From Bdellovibrio bacteriovorus W (GTDB lineage: Bacteria; Bdellovibrionota; Bdellovibrionia; Bdellovibrionales; Bdellovibrionaceae): DNA of 64,000 nucleotides. Location of the stretch: NCBI GenBank assembly GCA_000525675.1, contig CP002190.1, positions 620,001 to 684,000 of the forward strand, read 5' to 3'. Positions 59,835 through 64,000 of this stretch are shown here, piece after piece; positions within the stretch are counted from its first letter, which is position 1; each line of letters begins with the position of its first letter. A model generated the notes under the pieces. It saw only the letters and a program-made list of their open reading frames with translations, was not told the origin of the DNA and did not search any database. The translations under genes and the position numbers were made by a program.

Positions 59835-61853
59835 ATGAGTGTGTTCTCAAATAGCGTAAAAGGTTTATTAATCGCCGGATCTTTAGCGATTTCCTCTATC
59901 GCTTCTGCTCAATTAAAAGAAGGTTTAGACTGTCGCTATCTGACAGTTATCGAACAGGGTTTCCTCGCAAACCACGTGAAATACTCAACCAGAGATTCTG
60001 AGCTTCAAACTCGTGTTGTTGAGCAATACCTAAAAAGATTAGATCCCTCTAAAATCTATCTCACGCAGTCGGATGTCGATCGGATTCGTAAGTTAGCAGG
60101 AAACGTTTTTGATAAAACGAAAAACAAAAACTGTGAGTTCCTCGATCAGATTCAAAAAATCGTTCTCGAGAAGTTTAAAGAACGTGCAGAATTTGCGAAG
60201 AGCTATCTAGGCAAAGAATTCAAATTTGATTCAACAACTGAGTTTACTTTTGATCCAGATAAAAAACAGTGGCCAAAAGATGCGAACGAAGCGAATGAGT
60301 ATTTAAAAAAATATGTTCAGTTTCAAATCGGGAACTATCTTGCAACTGACATGAAGCTTGAAGAAGCTAAAAGCAACGTAAAGAAAAACTACGATCGCGC
60401 AGTTAAGAGAATGCAAGACACAACTCAAGATGATCTTTACTCTGGGTACTTGGATTCTTTTGCTCGTGCTCTAGACCCGCATTCTAGTTTCTTCTCTAGG
60501 GATGTCCTTGAAGACTTTGAAATTCAAATGCGTCTGTCTTTAGAAGGTATTGGGGCGACTCTTTCTTCTCAAGATGGATTCACAGTTGTAGAGCAACTTG
60601 TTCCGGGTGGAGCTGCGGCGAAGTCAGGACAGATCGATCCTCAAGATAAGATCATTGCTGTTGGTCAAGAAAAAGGGCCGATGGAAAATGTGATCGACAT
60701 GGATCTTAAAGACGTTGTTAAAAAGATTCGTGGAAACAAAGGAACAAAAGTTCGTCTAACAATCTTGCGTAAAGCAGGTGATGGTAAGAAGAGATTCGAC
60801 GTCACGCTGACTCGTGAGAAAGTGAACCTTGAAGACGAAGCAGCTTCTATTTCTTTTGTAGATCGCACAATCGGTGGTCAGAAAAAGAAAATTGGGATTA
60901 TCAACTTTCCATCTTTTTATGCCGACTCTCGCCGTGGAGGACGTTCATCAGCGGCGGATATGAAAAAGCTGGTTAAAGAAGCGAACGATAAAAAAGCGGA
61001 CGGTCTTGTTCTTGACCTTTCTACAAACGGGGGAGGTTCTTTAGAGGACGCCGTTAAAATCGCAGGTCTTTTCTTTGGAACTGGAAACGTTGTTAAGCAA
61101 TCTTCTAAAAACGAAGGTCGTGGTGAGTCTGCTCTTAGAGATACAGATGCAACTGTTGATTGGGCGGGACCTCTTGTTGTATTAACAAGCCGTATTTCAG
61201 CGTCTGCCTCTGAAATTGTATCGGGAACTTTACAAGATTATAAACGTGCGGTTGTCGTCGGTGGTGATCATACTTACGGTAAGGGAAGTGTACAAAGCGT
61301 CCTTCCAATTCCAAACAATCTTGGTGCTATCAAAGTAACTGTTGGAATGTTCTTTATTCCGGGTGGGAAATCGACTCAGCACCGTGGCGTAGATGCTGAC
61401 ATCGTATTGCCAGGTCCTTACAGCACGGATGAAATCGGCGAGAAGTACATGGACTACTCTCTTCCGCCGAAAACAATCGAGCCATTTATTTCTCCAGAAG
61501 CTTTTGTCAAAGAAGGCCCTGGGGCATGGAAAGAAATCAAACCAGAGTGGTTGAAAATTCTTGGTGAGAGATCGGCTCAACGTGTAGCGAGCAACGACGA
61601 ATTTAAAAAGATCGTCGATGAATTAGAAAAAGCAAAAACACGTGGCAAAGTTATTAAAGTAAACGAAGTCCTTAAGGATAAAAACGAAAAGGACAAAAAG
61701 GATAAAGCTAAGAAAACGGCAAGCAAATCTAAAAAGCTTGAAGAGTATCTGAAGCGTCCAGAGATCCAAGAAGCTGAGAGTGTTCTTTTAGACCTCATCC
61801 AGCTTGAAGAAGGCAAAACTTTGGTTCCACCGAAGCAAGCCAACTCTAAATAA
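59835..61853 (+). CDS. Tail-specific (carboxy-terminal processing) protease, Prc/Ctp type
   Basis: 672 residues with a signal peptide (about 1-25, ASA|QL). An N-terminal helical domain (about 30-225) precedes a PDZ domain (about 235-325, EGIGATLSSQDGFTVVEQLVPGGAAAKSGQ) and the S41 catalytic core (GLVLDLSTNGGG, SRISASASEIVSGTL with the Ser, DHTYGKGSVQ with the Lys). The C-terminus is charged. It cuts proteins from their C-terminal end in the periplasm. Single gene with terminator after. Confidence 0.93.
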   Translation: MSVFSNSVKGLLIAGSLAISSIASAQLKEGLDCRYLTVIEQGFLANHVKYSTRDSELQTRVVEQYLKRLDPSKIYLTQSDVDRIRKLAGNVFDKTKNKNCEFLDQIQKIVLEKFKERAEFAKSYLGKEFKFDSTTEFTFDPDKKQWPKDANEANEYLKKYVQFQIGNYLATDMKLEEAKSNVKKNYDRAVKRMQDTTQDDLYSGYLDSFARALDPHSSFFSRDVLEDFEIQMRLSLEGIGATLSSQDGFTVVEQLVPGGAAAKSGQIDPQDKIIAVGQEKGPMENVIDMDLKDVVKKIRGNKGTKVRLTILRKAGDGKKRFDVTLTREKVNLEDEAASISFVDRTIGGQKKKIGIINFPSFYADSRRGGRSSAADMKKLVKEANDKKADGLVLDLSTNGGGSLEDAVKIAGLFFGTGNVVKQSSKNEGRGESALRDTDATVDWAGPLVVLTSRISASASEIVSGTLQDYKRAVVVGGDHTYGKGSVQSVLPIPNNLGAIKVTVGMFFIPGGKSTQHRGVDADIVLPGPYSTDEIGEKYMDYSLPPKTIEPFISPEAFVKEGPGAWKEIKPEWLKILGERSAQRVASNDEFKKIVDELEKAKTRGKVIKVNEVLKDKNEKDKKDKAKKTASKSKKLEEYLKRPEIQEAESVLLDLIQLEEGKTLVPPKQANSK

Positions 61854-61880
61854 GTCCTAATGCCAGCGATGGTTGTTGTT

Positions 61881-61916
61881 AAGCCCTCAGGAAGTTAAAA
61901 ACCTGAGGGCTTTTTT
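61881..61916 (+). terminator. Rho-independent terminator after the protease gene
   Basis: AAGCCCTCAGG with CCTGAGGGCTT, loop AAGTTAAAAA, then six T. Palindromic element copy B begins at the next base. Confidence 0.93.
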
Positions 61917-62039
61917 CGTTTGGTGAAAAGGGCCCAGCTGCTTTGTTGTCGAGTCCCGTCCTCTCTACGGCGTACTTGGAGTACACCTGCGTTGTGGGCA
62001 GAACTCTCCGCCGCGCATCTGAACCCTTTTGACCAAACG
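61917..62039. repeat. GC-rich palindromic element, copy B (123 bp)
   Basis: Arms 61917-61934 and 62021-62039 are inverted repeats. The core matches copy A (50105-50225) closely: GCTTTGTTGTCG, CGGCGTAC-N5-GTACACC, CTCCGCCGCGC. Arm bases 61919/62037 (T-A) and 61929/62027 (A-T) replace C-G and T-A of copy A, so pairing is kept. Both copies keep the same G-G mismatch. Confidence 0.8.
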
Positions 62040-62049
62040 AAGCTTTCTG

Positions 62050-62125
62050 GCTTGTGAAAAATGGGGGCTTGCCCTGCCGAAGCTTTAGCGAAGGCAGGTG
62101 CTTTGTTTTTGGGCAGAACGTATAA
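62050..62125. repeat. Decayed repeat containing a CCTGCC/GGCAGG motif
   Basis: CCTGCC at 62073-62078 and GGCAGG at 62093-62098 flank GAAGCTTTAGCGAA; read on the minus strand it would encode the motif FAKASAGQ, which I recall as a recurrent dispersed sequence in other genomes. Flanking GCTTTGTTTTTGGGCAGAAC echoes the core of copies A and B, so this may be a broken further copy. No gene is supported between 61854 and 62264. Confidence 0.4.
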
Positions 62126-62264
62126 AACTTCCTTAAAACTCTGTATTTTGGCTCTCTGTCTTTGAGGGGGGCTCTGAGAAGGCTTTGGTGAGCCTATTTG
62201 GCGTGACAAAGTCGTGTCTTTCCGATTAGATAGGACCGATTTTGCACGAAAATTGGAGATTTCA

Positions 62265-63446
62265 ATGTCGAAGAAAACCAAAGTGGCTGCGAAGAGTAAA
62301 TCTTCGGCCAAAAAAGTGGTCAAAGCGGCGCCGAAAGCGGTGAAGGCATCTGCTAAAAAAGCAGTCGCAAAAAAAACGACTTCAGCAGCGAAGACTAAAA
62401 AAGCAACCCCGACAACATCAAAGCCTGTGGCGAAAAAATCTGTGAAGGATAACTTTGGAGGTCTTTCAAAAGATCTACTTTTGCAGATGCATGAGATGAT
62501 GGTGAAGTCTCGCGTTCTTGAAGAGCGTCTTATCAAAATTTATAAAGCAGGCGAGGCTTACTTCTGGATCGGTGGACCTGGGGAAGAAGCATTCGGAGTT
62601 CCACTCGGAATGTTGGCTCGTAAAGGCCGTGGCCCTGAGTATGACTGGCTTCATCTACACTACCGTTGCACACCAACTCTTGTAGCAATGGGAATGGATA
62701 TGTTGGATTCGATACGTCTGATCGTGAATCGTTCAACAGACCCTTCGACGGGTGGTCGCAACTTTGCCAATCACTATTGCTTCCCTGATATGAACGTGGC
62801 TCCTGTGACTTCTCCTATCGAAGTTCAGTATCCAATCGCTTGTGGGACAGCTCATGCGCAAAAACGCGTAGGTAAGAAAGCTTTATCTATCGTTACTGGT
62901 GGTGATGCTGGAACGGCAGAGGGTGATTTTGCTTCAGCTTTGATCCTGGCTTCTCGCAAAGGACAGGAGTTGCCAATGTTGATCACAGTGCAAAATAATA
63001 AGTTCGGTATTTCAACTCCGTTCGAAGGTCAGCACGGTGAAACTAACATCGCTGATCGTGCCAAGGCGTTCAATATTCGCTCTCGAATCATCAATGGCAA
63101 TGACCCTGTAGAGTCGTATTTAGCAATTCAAGAAGAGATGGAGTACATCCGTAAAACAGGCAAGCCTGCATTTATTGAAGCTCATTTAAGCCGACTTTAC
63201 GGTCACTCTTCTGCGGACGGTGCGAATAAGAAAACGGGGATGTTAGATCCTGTGACTGAGTTTGAAGCGCGCCTATTAAAAGCTGGCGTATTATCTCAAG
63301 AAGATGCTTCAGCCGTTTGGGAAAAATATGAAGCAGAAGGTGTTGCTGCTCAAGAGAAAGCTCGTCAAGAGCCAGTCCCGACAGCGGAATCTATTTGGGA
63401 TCATGTGTATGTTGACAATGAAAATGCAGATTGGAGAAAGTTCTAA
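62265..63446 (+). CDS. Pyruvate dehydrogenase-type E1 alpha subunit with H1-like N-terminal extension
   Basis: 393 residues. The first 60 or so (SKKTKVAAKSKSSAKKVVK.., AKKAVAKKTTSAAK..) are Lys/Ala/Ser-rich and H1-like; the thiamine-diphosphate enzyme follows (LLLQMHEMMVKSRVLEERLIKIYKAG, GGPGEEAFGVPLG, GDAGTAEGDFASAL, QNNKFGIST). It decarboxylates pyruvate or a branched 2-oxo acid with the beta subunit encoded next. GGAG six bases before ATG 62265 supports the long N-terminus. The stop overlaps the beta start (TAATG). The pyruvate versus branched-chain choice is uncertain. Confidence 0.88.
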   Translation: MSKKTKVAAKSKSSAKKVVKAAPKAVKASAKKAVAKKTTSAAKTKKATPTTSKPVAKKSVKDNFGGLSKDLLLQMHEMMVKSRVLEERLIKIYKAGEAYFWIGGPGEEAFGVPLGMLARKGRGPEYDWLHLHYRCTPTLVAMGMDMLDSIRLIVNRSTDPSTGGRNFANHYCFPDMNVAPVTSPIEVQYPIACGTAHAQKRVGKKALSIVTGGDAGTAEGDFASALILASRKGQELPMLITVQNNKFGISTPFEGQHGETNIADRAKAFNIRSRIINGNDPVESYLAIQEEMEYIRKTGKPAFIEAHLSRLYGHSSADGANKKTGMLDPVTEFEARLLKAGVLSQEDASAVWEKYEAEGVAAQEKARQEPVPTAESIWDHVYVDNENADWRKF

Positions 63447-64000
63447 TGGCAAGCATCGCTCAAGCTATCAGAATGGCCCTTCACTACGGTGAAGAAAACC
63501 TTGGTGTAAAAGATATTTTTGGTCAAGACGTTGGTGCTCCTCTTGGAGGCGTATTCACAGCGACTCAAGGTTTGAAAACTGCATGGAACTCTCCACTCGA
63601 TGAACGCGGTATTATCAATATGGCAATGGGTATTGCTATGGCTGGTGATAGATGTGTTGCGGAGATTCAATTTGCTGACTATATCTTCAATACGATCGAC
63701 TTATTAAAAATTGCTGGCAACACTTTGTGGTGTACAAATGGCCAAGTGCAAATGCCGATGGTAGTGATGACTCCAGTAGGTGCTGGAATCTTCGGGTCTG
63801 TCTATCACTCGCACTCTTTCGATGCATGGGCTTCAAGACTTCCAGGCTGGAAGATCGTAATGCCGTCAAACTCTTTGGACGCCTACGGTTTAATGTTGGC
63901 GGCGATCAAAGATCCAAATCCAGTATTGTATTTGAAATCTAAAGCGTTGATGAGACATCGCAGTGACGAGCTTATTCCGGGCGAACCAGCAGATGATCGT
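63446..64000 (+). CDS. Pyruvate dehydrogenase-type E1 beta subunit, N-terminal part (runs off the right edge)
   Basis: 185 visible residues: IAQAIRMALHYGEENLGVKD, FGQDVGAPLGGVFTATQGL, MAMGIAMAGDRCVAEIQFADYI and SVYHSHSFDAWASRLPGWKIVMPSN match 2-oxo acid dehydrogenase E1 beta. It forms the second half of the thiamine site with the alpha subunit. ATG 63446 overlaps the alpha stop by one base, so the two are coupled. The C-terminus lies outside the window. Confidence 0.92.
   Translation, partial: MASIAQAIRMALHYGEENLGVKDIFGQDVGAPLGGVFTATQGLKTAWNSPLDERGIINMAMGIAMAGDRCVAEIQFADYIFNTIDLLKIAGNTLWCTNGQVQMPMVVMTPVGAGIFGSVYHSHSFDAWASRLPGWKIVMPSNSLDAYGLMLAAIKDPNPVLYLKSKALMRHRSDELIPGEPADDR

Noticed and set aside
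61895-62536. Long minus-strand open frame
   Set aside because: It is the shadow of the Lys/Ala-rich E1 alpha start and of the palindromic repeats; no ribosome site, and the translation is low-complexity and repeat-derived.

Overview
The window reads as chromosomal DNA of a moderately AT-rich Gram-negative bacterium. Outer-membrane and lipid A functions (OmpA-type porin, LpxD, lipoproteins, a beta-barrel protein), histone-H1-like Lys/Ala-rich tails and small Bdellovibrio-type secreted proteins point to Bdellovibrionota, probably a Bdellovibrio relative. That placement rests on recall of protein families, not on a search. Many starts are GTG or TTG behind strong GGAGG-type ribosome sites.

Layout. 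1-5.7 kb: end of a pyroglutamyl peptidase gene, a CpxP-like/ECF sigma/membrane anti-sigma module, an OmpA porin, an M23 endopeptidase and an HdeD-like protein. 5.8-15.3 kb: a sodium/proton antiporter, a YggS protein, an ABC-F ATPase, a beta-barrel protein, Dps, a DUF981-patatin operon and a DUF5602-like protein. 15.3-25.4 kb: a pyridoxal-phosphate (PLP) and glycine block with two MocR regulators, each divergent from a glycine enzyme (gcvP; glyA-yggS), and a 27-bp operator-like box shared by both divergent gaps. 25.3-35.2 kb: the most accessory-looking part. It holds an NHL-repeat lipoprotein gene broken by one in-frame TGA, a three-gene operon with two AAA+ ATPases (one ClpX-like), and a convergent operon whose middle gene, a membrane-anchored DnaJ-type zinc protein, is split by a -1 frame change exactly at an A AAA AAC heptamer. 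35.4-37.0 kb: an ISL3-family insertion with a perfect 8-bp target duplication and a triplicated right tip, next to tRNA-Pro.

37.0-64 kb is housekeeping: S18, L28, a displaced L24, a nitrilase, ETF-ubiquinone oxidoreductase, an RlmL-type methyltransferase, LpxD, an H1-like protein, IF-1, Tex, TldD/TldE, topoisomerase I, a tail-specific protease and the start of a pyruvate-dehydrogenase-type E1 operon. A 30-residue basic peptide gene lies between tex and tldD. Four GC-rich palindromic elements (three of one family, one possibly related) occupy gaps here. In the two closest copies the arms differ by compensatory changes, so the fold appears to be conserved.

The best candidates for something undescribed are the split zinc-domain gene with its two convergent operons (28.4-34.7 kb), the palindromic element family, the twin MocR boxes, the 30-residue peptide, and the Lys/Ala tail on a pyruvate-dehydrogenase-type E1 alpha subunit.
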